A DNA stretch of 64,000 nt from AC-38 sp033856025 (GTDB lineage Bacteria; Actinomycetota; Thermoleophilia; Solirubrobacterales; Solirubrobacteraceae), in contig JAWVFQ010000004.1 in NCBI GenBank assembly GCA_033856025.1, positions 1-64,000 on the forward strand, given 5' to 3'. Made by a program: the position numbers and the translations under genes. The notes beneath the pieces were generated by a model, which ran no database searches, was not told where the DNA came from, and saw nothing but the letters and a program-made list of their open reading frames with translations. Within the stretch, counting starts at the first letter, position 1. Each line of letters opens with the position of its first letter. Of the stretch, positions 48,913 to 57,686 are shown in pieces.

Positions 48913-49943
48913 GTGGTCACCGTAGCCGCGGAATCGGACGGGGCGCCGCGCAGGGCGCCGGCCGCCTCCAGGGCCTCCTGGGTCCGCTCCACGGCGCGCT
49001 CGCGGACCGCCCGCTCGGCCACCCCGATCGCCCGCGCGATGCCGGCGCGCGTGAAGCGTCCGTGGTGCACGACGCCGACCCGGCGCAGACCCAGGATGTA
49101 GGCGCCGCCGGCGGTCTCCGGGTCCAGCTCGTCGCGCAGGCCGCGCAGGGCGCCGCGCAGCAGCAGGCCGCCCGCCCTGCCGCGCAGGCTGGACTCGGCG
49201 GCGCCCCGAACGGCGCCGAACAGCGTGCTCGACACGCCCTCCATCAGCTTGAGCGCCACGTTGCCGGTGAAGCCGTCGGCGACGACCACGTCGGCCGCGC
49301 CGGTGGTCAGCGTGGTGCCCTCCACGTTGCCCACGAACTCCACGCCGTCCACGCGGCGCGCGGCGAGCTGGCGGTGCGCCTCCAGGAGATCCGGCGTGCC
49401 CTTCGTCGGCTCCTCGCCGACCGACAGAAGCGCCACCCGGGGCCGCTGCACGCCCAGGACGGCGCGCGCGAAGGCCGCGCCCATGTACGCGAACTGGACG
49501 AGGTGCTCGGGGCGCACCTCGACGTTGGCGCCCACGTCGAGGAAGAGGACCGGCGCGCCGGGGATGGGCAGCGGGACGGCCAGGGCGGGGCGGTAGATGC
49601 CGCGGGCGCGCTTGATGTTGAACAGGCTGGCCGCCACGGCGGCGCCGGTGGAGCCGCCGCAGACGAGCGCGTCGGCCTCCCCCGCCCCCACGTCGCGCGC
49701 GGCGCGGACGATCGAGGCGTCGGGCGTGCCGCGCACGGCCATGACCGGCTCGGCCGCCTTGGCGATGGACACGGGCGCGTCGACGACCGTCACCCCGTCG
49801 GGCACGTCGCCGATCTCCGCCGCCGGCCCGTAGACGACGACCCGCACGCCTTCGCTCGCGGCCAGCGCGGCGCCCGCGGCGACCTCCCCGGGACCCAGGT
49901 CCGCCCCGTTCGCGTCGACGGCGACCGTGACCGGCGCGGTCAC
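48909..49943 (-). CDS. plsX: Phosphate acyltransferase PlsX
   Basis: The 344-residue enzyme opens VTVAVDANGADLGPGEVAAG, with a slight variant of the DAMGGD motif, then VCGGSTGAAVAASLFNIKR, FLDVGANVEVRPEHLVQFA, LLSVGEEPTKGTP, and DGFTGNVALKLMEGVSS. It makes acyl-phosphate from acyl-ACP for phospholipid synthesis. It lies between rpmF and acpP, the standard order, and starts at GTG. Confidence 0.93.
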   Translation of the reverse strand: MTAPVTVAVDANGADLGPGEVAAGAALAASEGVRVVVYGPAAEIGDVPDGVTVVDAPVSIAKAAEPVMAVRGTPDASIVRAARDVGAGEADALVCGGSTGAAVAASLFNIKRARGIYRPALAVPLPIPGAPVLFLDVGANVEVRPEHLVQFAYMGAAFARAVLGVQRPRVALLSVGEEPTKGTPDLLEAHRQLAARRVDGVEFVGNVEGTTLTTGAADVVVADGFTGNVALKLMEGVSSTLFGAVRGAAESSLRGRAGGLLLRGALRGLRDELDPETAGGAYILGLRRVGVVHHGRFTRAGIARAIGVAERAVRERAVERTQEALEAAGALRGAPSDSAATVTT

Positions 49944-49952
49944 GCCGCGCGC

Positions 49953-50150
49953 CTAGTGGTCGTGGTCGTGATCGTGGTCCGGCGCCACGACCTCGCGGCC
50001 CGCGTACGTTCCGCACGACGGGCACACCCGGTGGGGCAGGCGCGGGCTGTGGCACTGGGGGCACTCGTTCCAGCGCGGAGCCTCGATCTTGTGCTGCGCG
50101 CGGCGCTTGCGCGTGCGCGAGCGTGCCTGCTTCTGCTTCGGGACGGCCAT
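49953..50150 (-). CDS. rpmF: Ribosomal protein L32, zinc type, with His-Asp tail
   Basis: The 65-residue protein MAVPKQKQARSRTRKRRAQ and ECPQCHSPRLPHRVCPSCGTY is a complete L32 with the four-cysteine zinc ribbon. The last nine residues alternate His and Asp (HDHDHDHDH), a metal-binding-like addition I do not know from L32. It is followed by plsX and preceded by the DUF177 gene, a common arrangement. Confidence 0.94.
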   Translation of the reverse strand: MAVPKQKQARSRTRKRRAQHKIEAPRWNECPQCHSPRLPHRVCPSCGTYAGREVVAPDHDHDHDH

Positions 50151-50247
50151 GGCGACGAGTAACTTAGCCGAACGGCGGAGCGGTCTCCTCTGTGCCGGGG
50201 AGCGGAGCCGTGAGGCTGGGAGGATTCGCGAAGCGGATCCGGTCTCC

Positions 50248-50766
50248 CTAGTCGAGCTTCAGCTCGCGCAGCTTGGCCCAGCGCGGGTCGGGCTCGGGCT
50301 CGTGGGCGTGGCCGGGCTCGGCGTTGAGGTCGGCGCCGCAGACGGCGCACAGGCCGGCGCACTCCTCGCGGCAGAGGATCTGGGCCGGGAGCGCGAGCGC
50401 CAGCGCGTCGCGGGCCCACGAGCGCAGGTCGACCAGCTGGTCGTCGGAAACGTAGGGACTGTCGAGCTCCTCCCCCTCTCCGGGCTGGTCGATCTCGCGG
50501 GCGTCGACGTCGAAGCGCGGGGCGGCCGGCTGCAGGCAGCGCATGCAGGCGCCCGTCGGCTGGGCGCTGAAGCGCAGGCGCAGCGACCAGCCGCCGCCGG
50601 TCATCCGCGCCACGTCAAGGACGACCGGGAGCGGGTCGGGCGCGACCGGATACGGCGCGTCGGAGAGGCGCAGCGCGTCCGGATGGACGAACAGCTCCAG
50701 GCGCCGCCCCTCCCCCGCGGAGAGCCGCAGGCGGGCCAGGTCGAAGGTGTCGGTGCGCTGGGGCAT
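50248..50766 (-). CDS. DUF177 (YceD) family protein
   Basis: The 172-residue protein has the YceD pattern: CMRCLQPAAPRFDVDAREID, DDQLVDLRSWARDALALALP, and the C-terminal knuckles LCREECAGLCAVCGADLN. YceD proteins are needed for 23S rRNA accumulation in plants and some bacteria and sit next to rpmF. It lies 97 bp upstream of rpmF. Confidence 0.9.
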   Translation of the reverse strand: MPQRTDTFDLARLRLSAGEGRRLELFVHPDALRLSDAPYPVAPDPLPVVLDVARMTGGGWSLRLRFSAQPTGACMRCLQPAAPRFDVDAREIDQPGEGEELDSPYVSDDQLVDLRSWARDALALALPAQILCREECAGLCAVCGADLNAEPGHAHEPEPDPRWAKLRELKLD

Positions 50767-50790
50767 GTCCGGAGCTCGAGGGTAGCGCCG

Positions 50791-52002
50791 TCAGCGCGGG
50801 TTCAGGCGGCGCGCCAGGGCTCCCAGGGCGCGCCGCGAGAGCGGTCCGTCGCGGGCGGGGCGCAGCGGGCCGCCGGCGGCCAGGTCGGGCGCGCGGCGGG
50901 GCGCGGCGACGTAGTCCAGCAGCGGTCGCGCCACGCGCGCCCAGCGCAGCTCGTCCGCCAGCTCGAGCGCGGCCCGCCCCGCCGCCTCCCGGCGGCCGGG
51001 GAGCGCGCGGATCGCCTGCGTCCACCCGGCCACGTCGCCGGGCGCCAGCGCGGTCCCCGCGCCGCGGCGCGTGACCTCCTCGGCCAGCGCGTCGCCCTGC
51101 GTGGCCAGCACGGGGAGGCCGGCCCACAGGTAGTCCAGGACGCGCGTGCGGAAGGCGAAGCGGGCCTCCACGTGGTCGCGGTGCGCGGTCACCCCGGCGT
51201 CGGCGTCCAGCAGCCAGTCCGCGCGGGCCGCGTAGGGGACCCAGCCCTCGTGGAAGTGGACGCGCGGGCCGGCGGCCTCGCGCGCCCGCGCCAGCTCGCG
51301 CGAGGCGGGCTGCCCCGGGTTGGGGTGGCCCGCCGACATGAACGCCAGGTGCGCGCCGTCGACCGCGTTGACGGCCTCCACGACGGTCACCGGGTCCAGC
51401 CAGTCGTAGACGCCGCCCCCCCAGAGCAGGAGCGTCTCGCCGGCCGGGATCCCGAAGGCGTCGCGCGGTCCCGGGCCGCCACCGGCCCGCGGCGGGTCGG
51501 CGGGGACGCCGAACGCCACGACGTCGATCAGGGCCCGCAGCGAGGGATCCGCGGCGTGGGTCCGGGGATTGATCCGCCCGTTCGCGTCCAGCCACCCCAG
51601 CCAGTAGTCGCGCTGGCGCTCGGACGCGCACAGGAAGAAGTCGCCGCGGCGGACCTGGTCGCCCAGCGCGCGCAGGGCGTTGGCCTGGGCGGTCTCGCGC
51701 TCGGCCCGCGGGCGTCCCTCCAGCAGCATCAGGAGCTCCAGGCCGAACGGGTCGTAGAGGTCGACGACGAGATGCGCCGCGGCGTCCGCCACGCCCGGAG
51801 CGCGCTCCAGCACCCAGCCCTGCGCCAGCGTCACGTCATGGCGCGCCGCCTCGCGCGTCGCGGCGCGCCGGTCGCCCACCGCAAGCAGCGTCACCTCGTG
51901 CCCGGCATCGCCGAGCACCCGCGCCAGCTCGCTCGCCCGGATCGCGGGCCCGGCCATCGCCCCGCCGACGGGCTCGCCGGAGAGGACCAGGACGCGCGTC
52001 AT
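50791..52002 (-). CDS. Glycosyltransferase, GT-B-like
   Basis: The ATG at 52002 gives 403 residues: VLVLSGEPVGGAMAGPAIRASELARVLGDAGHEV is the typical N-terminal Rossmann half, followed by FFLCASERQRDYWLGWL, PAGETLLLWGGGVYDWLDP and the C-terminal RTRVLDYLWAGLPVLATQGD, the nucleotide-sugar-binding E/D region of GT4-type enzymes. It probably transfers a sugar to a glycan or lipid. It overlaps no neighbour and stands alone between DUF177 and a plus-strand gene. Confidence 0.8.
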   Translation of the reverse strand: MTRVLVLSGEPVGGAMAGPAIRASELARVLGDAGHEVTLLAVGDRRAATREAARHDVTLAQGWVLERAPGVADAAAHLVVDLYDPFGLELLMLLEGRPRAERETAQANALRALGDQVRRGDFFLCASERQRDYWLGWLDANGRINPRTHAADPSLRALIDVVAFGVPADPPRAGGGPGPRDAFGIPAGETLLLWGGGVYDWLDPVTVVEAVNAVDGAHLAFMSAGHPNPGQPASRELARAREAAGPRVHFHEGWVPYAARADWLLDADAGVTAHRDHVEARFAFRTRVLDYLWAGLPVLATQGDALAEEVTRRGAGTALAPGDVAGWTQAIRALPGRREAAGRAALELADELRWARVARPLLDYVAAPRRAPDLAAGGPLRPARDGPLSRRALGALARRLNPR

Positions 52003-52044
52003 CGGCGGGACCGTATCCGGCGCGGATGCGCGAAGATCGCCGCA

Positions 52045-53013
52045 ATGCGGGCGATGGTCTTCACGGCGCCCGGCGAGCCGCTCGCTCTGCGCGCTCTCCC
52101 CGACCCGGAGCCGGGCCCGAGCGAGCTGCTGCTGCGCGTGCGGGCGTGCGGCGTGTGCCGGACGGACCTGCACCTGGTCGACGGCGAGGTGGACGTACCC
52201 GCGCCGCCGCGCGTCCTGGGCCACCAGATCGTCGGAGAGGTGCTCGGGGGCGGCGACGCCGGGGCGCGCATGGGCGTGCCGTGGCTGGGCTGGACCGACG
52301 GGACGTGCTCGTACTGCCGCTCGGGGCGCGAGAACCTGTGCCCGGACGCGCAGTTCACCGGGCGCGACCGCGACGGCGGGTTCGCGGAGCTGGCCGTGGC
52401 CGACGCGCGGTACTGCTTCCCCATCCCCGACGGCTTCGGCGACCTGGAGGCGGCGCCGCTGCTGTGCGCGGGGCTGATCGGCTTCCGCGCCCTGCGGCTG
52501 GCCGGCGACCCGGCGCGCCTGGGCCTCTACGGCTTCGGCGCGGCGGCGCACATCGTCTCCCAGGTCGCGCGCTTCGAGGGCCGCCGCGTCTTCGCCTTCA
52601 CGCGCCCGGGCGACGCGGCCGGCCAGGCCTTCGCCCGCGAGAAGGGCGCCGACTGGGCGGGCGGCACCGACGAGGCGCCGCCGGAGCCGCTGGACGCAGC
52701 GCTGATCTTCGCCCCGGTGGGCGAGCTCGTCCCGGTCGCGCTGCGCGCGCTGGCGCCGGGCGGGATCGTCGTCTGCGCCGGGATCCACATGAGCGACATC
52801 CCGGCCTTCCCCTACGAGCTGCTGTGGCACGAGCGCACGCTGCGCTCCGTGGCCAACCTGACCCGCCGCGACGGCGAGGAGTTCCTCGCGCTCGCCCCGC
52901 GCGTGCCCGTCCGCACCGCCGTGACCGAGTACGCCCTGGACGACGCGAACCGCGCGCTGGAGGACCTGCGCGCCGGGCGCTACGAGGGCGCCGCGGTCGT
53001 CAGTCCTCCTTGA
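52045..53013 (+). CDS. Zinc-dependent alcohol dehydrogenase family protein
   Basis: The ATG at 52045 gives 322 residues of MDR type: RACGVCRTDLHLVDGE with the catalytic Cys, LGHQIVGEVLGGG with the zinc His, and CSYCRSGRENLCPDA with only three of the four structural-zinc cysteines, then RARFGLYGFGAAAHIVSQ-like cofactor binding region (GLYGFGAAAHIVSQ). It should oxidise an alcohol or reduce an aldehyde with NAD(P). The loss of one structural cysteine may relax zinc binding. Its tail overlaps the acyl-CoA synthetase by 14 bases. Confidence 0.85.
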   Translation: MRAMVFTAPGEPLALRALPDPEPGPSELLLRVRACGVCRTDLHLVDGEVDVPAPPRVLGHQIVGEVLGGGDAGARMGVPWLGWTDGTCSYCRSGRENLCPDAQFTGRDRDGGFAELAVADARYCFPIPDGFGDLEAAPLLCAGLIGFRALRLAGDPARLGLYGFGAAAHIVSQVARFEGRRVFAFTRPGDAAGQAFAREKGADWAGGTDEAPPEPLDAALIFAPVGELVPVALRALAPGGIVVCAGIHMSDIPAFPYELLWHERTLRSVANLTRRDGEEFLALAPRVPVRTAVTEYALDDANRALEDLRAGRYEGAAVVSPP

Positions 53014-54604
53014 GCTCGCGCTTGAGGACCTTGCCGGTGGCGTTGCGCGGCAGCTCGTCGACGAACTTCACGTCGCGCGGCACCTTGTAGCCGGCCAGGT
53101 GCTGCTTGACGTAGGACTTGATCTCCTTCTCGTCCGCCTTGCCGCCGTCGCGCGCGACGATGACGGCGCGCAGCCGCTGGCCCCACTCGTCGTCGTCCAC
53201 GCCGACCACCGCGACCTCGCAGACGTCGTCGCGCTTGGCCAGCAGCTCCTCGACCTCTTGGGGGAAGACGTTCTCCCCGCCGGACACGATCATCTCGTCG
53301 TCGCGGCCGTCCACGAACAGCCGGCCGCCCTCGTCGAAGTGCCCGACGTCCCCGGTGGCCATGAGGCCGTCGATGACGTCCTTGCCGCCGCCGCCGGTGT
53401 AGCCCTCGAAGAGCATCTCGTTGGCCACGAAGATCCGCCCGGTCTCGCCCTGCGCGACCTCCTGGCCGTCCTGGTCGTAGAGCTTGATGATCGTCCCCCG
53501 CGGCGGGCGTCCGACGGTCCCCGGCGCGGCGCGCATGTCCTGCGGCGTGGCGATGGCCGCCCAGGCCACCTCGGTGGATCCGTAGAGGTTGTAGGCGACG
53601 TCCCCGAACGTGTCCAGCACGCGCTTGGACAGGGCCTCGGAGAACTGCGACCCGCTGACGGCGATCACCCGCAACTGATCAAGTTGGTAACGACTGATGA
53701 CCTCCGGACCGAGGTCCACCATCCGCTGGAGCATCACCGGCACCACGGCCAGCGCCGTGGCCTGGTGCTGCGCGGTCAGCGCCAGCGTGGCCTCGGGGTC
53801 GAACTTGCGCTTGAGGATCAGCGTCGAGGCCAGGCCCAGGCCCAGGGTGAAGTGCGCGAAGCCCCAGGAGTGGAACATCGGCGCCGCGATCATCGTCGTC
53901 TCGCGCGCCTTGAGCGGGATCTTCGACAGCAGCGCGGCCGCCGGGTCCAGGCTGTCGGGCTGCGAGCGGTTGGCGCCCTTGGGCGTGCCCGTCGTGCCCG
54001 ACGTGAGGATCACCACGCGCCCCGGGTTCTCCGGCGCCACCACGTCGGAGACGTCGCCGTCCTCGATCAGCGACTCCAGCGTCGGGTCGTCGAGCTTGGA
54101 GTCGGGCTCGTGCCAGGCGATGAAGCGCTTGCGGCGCTTGGCGGCGTCCCCGATCAGCTCGGTGAACTCCTCGTCGAACACGATCGCCTTGGGCTTCTCG
54201 CGGTCCACCACGTCGGCGATCTGCGGAGAGGCGAACGCGGTGTTCAGGTAGAGCGCGTGCGCGCCGAGCTTGGACAGCGCCACGGTGGCGTCGATGAAGC
54301 CGCGGTGGTTGCGGCACATGATCGCGACGCCGTCGCCCTCCACGATCCCGTGGTCGGAGAACGCGTGGGCCAGCGCGTTGGTCCGCCGGTGGACGTCGGC
54401 GAAGGTCAGGAGGCCCAGCTCGTCGACGATCGCTGCCTCGTCGGGGTAGCGGATCGCCGAGCCGGCGTAGCCCGCGGCGGGCGTCGGGCCGAAGCGGTGC
54501 AGGGCCAGCCCGATGCGCACCAGCTTGTCCGGGCGGGTCGGGGTGATGATCCCCGCTCCCGCCAGCGTGCGCACCGTGTGGAGCCGCTGGCCGATGGACG
54601 TCAT
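53000..54604 (-). CDS. Fatty acyl-CoA synthetase / AMP-dependent ligase
   Basis: The ATG at 54604 (MTSIGQRLHTV) gives 534 residues with the AMP-binding signatures ILTSGTTGTPKGA, PMFHSWGFAHFTLG, YNLYGSTEVAWAA, DGLMATGDVGHFDE and GRDDEMIVSGGENVFPQEVE and the C-terminal Lys in RNATGKVLKREL. It activates a carboxylic acid, probably a fatty acid, to the acyl-adenylate and thioester. It converges on the dehydrogenase gene and is divergent from the coiled-coil nuclease-like gene. Confidence 0.88.
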   Translation of the reverse strand: MTSIGQRLHTVRTLAGAGIITPTRPDKLVRIGLALHRFGPTPAAGYAGSAIRYPDEAAIVDELGLLTFADVHRRTNALAHAFSDHGIVEGDGVAIMCRNHRGFIDATVALSKLGAHALYLNTAFASPQIADVVDREKPKAIVFDEEFTELIGDAAKRRKRFIAWHEPDSKLDDPTLESLIEDGDVSDVVAPENPGRVVILTSGTTGTPKGANRSQPDSLDPAAALLSKIPLKARETTMIAAPMFHSWGFAHFTLGLGLASTLILKRKFDPEATLALTAQHQATALAVVPVMLQRMVDLGPEVISRYQLDQLRVIAVSGSQFSEALSKRVLDTFGDVAYNLYGSTEVAWAAIATPQDMRAAPGTVGRPPRGTIIKLYDQDGQEVAQGETGRIFVANEMLFEGYTGGGGKDVIDGLMATGDVGHFDEGGRLFVDGRDDEMIVSGGENVFPQEVEELLAKRDDVCEVAVVGVDDDEWGQRLRAVIVARDGGKADEKEIKSYVKQHLAGYKVPRDVKFVDELPRNATGKVLKRELKED

Positions 54605-54665
54605 CGCCCCGGTATCCAATCACTCCGTCGATCCGTCGGGGCCGGGGCCTAGCCTGGAGGGTCCA

Positions 54666-55961
54666 ATGGAAGCCGCCACGCCACTGCGCATGCCCCACGT
54701 GCGGACCGTCGGCAACGCCGTCGCGGTCGACGGCGTGATGGTCGAGGACGAGAACGTCGTGCGCCTCGTCCGCGAGCGCGAGGACGCGGGCGGCGATCCG
54801 GTCGGTCCGATCCTCGACGCGCTGGAGATCGGGGCCCGCATCCTGGACCGCGAGCAGACCGGCGCCAACGTCGAGGCGGTCAAGGGCGAGATGGAGAAGG
54901 CGGCGCGCGATCTCAACGAGCAGTTCGCCGCCCGCGCGCGTGAGGCGTCCGAGGCGCTGGAGGCGCAGCTGGACACGGTGTTCTCCCCGGACGCCGGCCA
55001 CCTGCACCGCGCGCTGGAGCGCCACTTCTCCGACGGCAGCTCCGAGGCCGTCCAGCACCGCGTGAAGGCGCTGGTGACCGAGGTCCTGTCCAAGTCGCGA
55101 GAGGATCTCCAGCGCCAGTTCTCCGCCGAGGACGAGCGCAACCCGCTCGGCGACTTCAAGCGCATGACCGCCGCCATCCTCAAGCAGGAGGGCGAGCGCC
55201 AGCATGCCACCCAGACGGCGCTGCTGGAGAAGATGAACGCGCTCGAGCTCGAGGTCCAGCGCCTGCACGCCGAGCAGGACCTGGAGGCCGGCGTGGCCGC
55301 GGAGCGCGAGCGCGGCACCGCCAAGGGCCGCGAGTACGAGGAGCTCGTCTACGAGGCCGTCGACGCGATCGCCCACAGCCAGGGCGACACGGCCGAGCCC
55401 GTCGGCGACGTCAAGGAGGCGCTGGGCAAGACGGGCGACGTGGTCGTGGGGATCGACGGCTGCGCCGGCGCGCCGCGCGGGCGCATCGTCTTCGAGGCCA
55501 AGGCCGGCAAGGCCATGACGCGTCCCAAGGCGCTGGCCGAGCTCGACGAGGCGCTGGCCGAGCGCAACGCCGACTTCGCGGTGCTGGTCGTCCCCACCGA
55601 GGAGAAGGTGCCGGCGCGGATGGCCCCGCTGCGCGAGGTCAACGGCGACAAGCTCATCGTCACCTACGACCCCGAGGACGGCTCCGGCCTGTCCCTGGAG
55701 GTCGGCTACGCGCTGGCCCGGGCCCGCGTGCTGATGGCGCGCGGGGGCGACGACGGGCTCGACGCGGGCGCCCTGCGCGACGCCATCGAGCGCGCGCTGA
55801 CCGCGATGGAGGAGGTGCGCCGGATCAAGCTCAACCTGACCGGCGCGACCAAGAACATCGACGACGCCCGCGACGTCCTCGACGCGATGGCCACCCGCGT
55901 GCGGGCGCTGCTCGAGGACATGAACGCGGCGCTGGCCGCCGCCACCGCCGACGACGCCTGA
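54666..55961 (+). CDS. Coiled-coil protein with PD-(D/E)XK-like nuclease core
   Basis: The 431-residue protein, preceded by GGAGG, has an N-terminal helical region to about 235 rich in heptads (EMEKAARDLNEQFAARAREA, LEKMNALELEVQRLHAEQDL). A central domain has GDVVVGIDGCAG and then RGRIVFEAKAGK, an Asp followed by Glu-x-Lys as in restriction-type nucleases, and NADFAVLVVPTEEKVPARM. A C-terminal helical region follows. The layout resembles RmuC or DUF2130 proteins, though not closely enough to name. It may cut or bind DNA ends. Upstream is the divergent acyl-CoA synthetase. Confidence 0.6.
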   Translation: MEAATPLRMPHVRTVGNAVAVDGVMVEDENVVRLVREREDAGGDPVGPILDALEIGARILDREQTGANVEAVKGEMEKAARDLNEQFAARAREASEALEAQLDTVFSPDAGHLHRALERHFSDGSSEAVQHRVKALVTEVLSKSREDLQRQFSAEDERNPLGDFKRMTAAILKQEGERQHATQTALLEKMNALELEVQRLHAEQDLEAGVAAERERGTAKGREYEELVYEAVDAIAHSQGDTAEPVGDVKEALGKTGDVVVGIDGCAGAPRGRIVFEAKAGKAMTRPKALAELDEALAERNADFAVLVVPTEEKVPARMAPLREVNGDKLIVTYDPEDGSGLSLEVGYALARARVLMARGGDDGLDAGALRDAIERALTAMEEVRRIKLNLTGATKNIDDARDVLDAMATRVRALLEDMNAALAAATADDA

Positions 55962-55988
55962 AACTCGCCGGCCCGCGATGATCCGCGC

Positions 55989-56438
55989 GTGCCCGCCTAC
56001 GAGCGCCGCCACGAGGCCCGAATCGCCGCGCCCGCGCAGCTCTGCTTCGACCTCCTGACCGACTACGAGACGGTGGCCGAGTGGCAGGGCCCGGTGAAGC
56101 GCTGCACGGTCCTGGAGCGCGACGCCCGAGGCCGGGGCGAGGTGGTCGAGTACGAGATCGACGCGAAGGTCCGCTCGATCTCCTACCGGCTGCGCCAGTG
56201 CTACGACGAGCCGCGCCGGATCGACAGCGAGTACCTGGGCGGCGACGTGCGCGACCTCGACGGCCACTGGACCTTCGAGCCCGACGGCGAGGACGGCACG
56301 CTCGTCACCTTCTGGCTGCGCCTGGACCCGGGGCGCTTCGTCCCCCGCCCGGTGCGCAACATGCTGGCCGAGCACGTGATGGGCCGGGCGGTCGAGGACC
56401 TGCGCCGCCGCGCCGAGGCGGTCCACGCGGGCGCATGA
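55989..56438 (+). CDS. SRPBCC/START-like lipid-binding protein
   Basis: The 149-residue product from GTG 55989 reads YERRHEARIAAPAQLCFDLL, TVAEWQGPVKRCTVLERDA, then WTFEPDGEDGTLVTFWLRLD and a C-terminal helix NMLAEHVMGRAVEDLRRRAE. That is the beta-barrel plus long helix of polyketide-cyclase/SRPBCC proteins, which bind hydrophobic ligands. Its stop overlaps the acylphosphatase ATG (ATGA), so the pair is coupled. Function unknown. Confidence 0.8.
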   Translation: MPAYERRHEARIAAPAQLCFDLLTDYETVAEWQGPVKRCTVLERDARGRGEVVEYEIDAKVRSISYRLRQCYDEPRRIDSEYLGGDVRDLDGHWTFEPDGEDGTLVTFWLRLDPGRFVPRPVRNMLAEHVMGRAVEDLRRRAEAVHAGA

Positions 56439-56701
56439 CCCGCCGCCGCGTCGTGGTCCACGGCCACGTCCAGGGAGTGTTCTTCCGCGACGGCGTCCGC
56501 GAGCGCGCTCAGGCCCGCGGGCTGGCCGGCTGGGTGCGCAACCGCGACGACGGCGCGGTGGAGGCGGTGTTCGAGGGGACCGAGGAGGACGTAGAGGCGC
56601 TGGTGCGCTTCTGCCGCGAGGGCCCGGGCAGCGCCGACGTCGAGCGAGTCGACGTCGTCGACGAGGACCCGTTGGGCGACGAGGGGTTCGCGGTCCGCTA
56701 G
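56435..56701 (+). CDS. acyP: Acylphosphatase
   Basis: The 88-residue protein has the signature VVVHGHVQGVFFRDGVRERA with the catalytic Arg and GLAGWVRNRDDGAVEAVFEG with the catalytic Asn. It hydrolyses acyl phosphates such as 1,3-bisphosphoglycerate or carbamoyl phosphate. It starts within the stop of the SRPBCC gene and its end is four bases from the minus-strand SepIVA-like gene, with CTAG repeats in the gap. Confidence 0.92.
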   Translation: MTRRRVVVHGHVQGVFFRDGVRERAQARGLAGWVRNRDDGAVEAVFEGTEEDVEALVRFCREGPGSADVERVDVVDEDPLGDEGFAVR

Positions 56702-56704
56702 CGG

Positions 56705-57169
56705 CTAGGAGACCTCGGCCGGCTCGTCCTTGCCGGCGAGGCGGTCGCGGCCGCGCTGGACCGCGCCGATGAACTTCGTCAGGTTGATCTCGAGCGTGTT
56801 GAGGATCTCGTCCGCGTAGTCCTCGGCGCCGAGGCGGATCTCGCGCTCGCGGGCCCGGGCGTCCTCGATGATGTCCTCGGCGGCGCGCTCGGCCTGCTTG
56901 GTGATCTCCTCCTGGGAGATCAGCTTCTCCTGGCGGTCGCGCGCCTCCTTGATGATGCGCTCGGCCTCGCGCTTGGCCTCGGCCAGCATCTCCTGGCGCT
57001 CCTTGACGATCCAGCGCGCCTGCTTGATCTCCTCGGGGATCGTTGCGCGCATCTGGTCCAGGAGGTCGTAGATCTCCTCCTTGTCCACGCGCACCTGGTC
57101 CGTCAGCGGGACGGGCTTCGCGTTGTGGACGAGGTCGTCCAGCTTGTCGATCAGTACGAGGACGTCCAT
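56705..57169 (-). CDS. DivIVA/SepIVA-like coiled-coil protein
   Basis: The 154-residue protein starts MDVLVLIDKLDDLVHNAKPV, followed by DKEEIYDLLDQMRATIPEEI, KQARWIVKERQEMLAEAKRE and long heptad coil AERIIKEARDRQEKLISQEE. The N-terminal pattern matches mycobacterial SepIVA, a septum and polar-growth scaffold. The helices probably form a dimer. It lies 19 bases after the coaD stop, in a run of conserved genes (rsmD, coaD). Confidence 0.8.
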   Translation of the reverse strand: MDVLVLIDKLDDLVHNAKPVPLTDQVRVDKEEIYDLLDQMRATIPEEIKQARWIVKERQEMLAEAKREAERIIKEARDRQEKLISQEEITKQAERAAEDIIEDARAREREIRLGAEDYADEILNTLEINLTKFIGAVQRGRDRLAGKDEPAEVS

Positions 57170-57188
57170 AAGGCTCCGTTCACATTCG

Positions 57189-57686
57189 TCAGCGCTGGAC
57201 TTCTTCCTTCAACCGCTCGGCCACGCCTGCGGGGACCATGTCGGCCACGTCCCCACCGAACGTCGCGAGCTCCTTCACACCGCTGGAGCTCAGGAAACTG
57301 TATTGCGGGCTGGCCATCAGGTAGACGGACTCTATCTCCGGCGCCTGCCTGCGGTTGAGCTGGTTCATCTCGAACTCGTATTCGAAGTCCGAGATCGCGC
57401 GCAGTCCCTTGACGATCGCCTTGGCGCCCTTCTCGCGGGCGAAGTCGACCACGAGGTTGGAGAACGGCTCGGTCCGGACGTTCTCCAGGTGCGCCGTGGC
57501 CGCCTCGACGAACCCCACGCGCTCGGCCGCGTCGAACACCGTCTTGCCCTTGCGGATCGGCAGGTTCACGACCGCCACGATCAGCTGGTCGTACATGCCG
57601 GCCGCGCGCGTGATCACGTCGAGGTGGCCGTTGGTGATCGGGTCGTAGGACCCGGGGCAGACGGCGATGCGGTTGTCAGGAGCCAT
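57189..57686 (-). CDS. coaD: Phosphopantetheine adenylyltransferase
   Basis: The ATG at 57686 gives 165 residues: RIAVCPGSYDPITNGHLDVI with the nucleotidyltransferase HxGH-type motif, KAIVKGLRAISDFEYEFEMN and the SSS-type QYSFLSSSGVKELATFGGDV. It transfers AMP to 4'-phosphopantetheine, the fourth step of CoA synthesis. It overlaps the rsmD tail by 11 bases, the usual rsmD-coaD pair. Confidence 0.95.
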   Translation of the reverse strand: MAPDNRIAVCPGSYDPITNGHLDVITRAAGMYDQLIVAVVNLPIRKGKTVFDAAERVGFVEAATAHLENVRTEPFSNLVVDFAREKGAKAIVKGLRAISDFEYEFEMNQLNRRQAPEIESVYLMASPQYSFLSSSGVKELATFGGDVADMVPAGVAERLKEEVQR

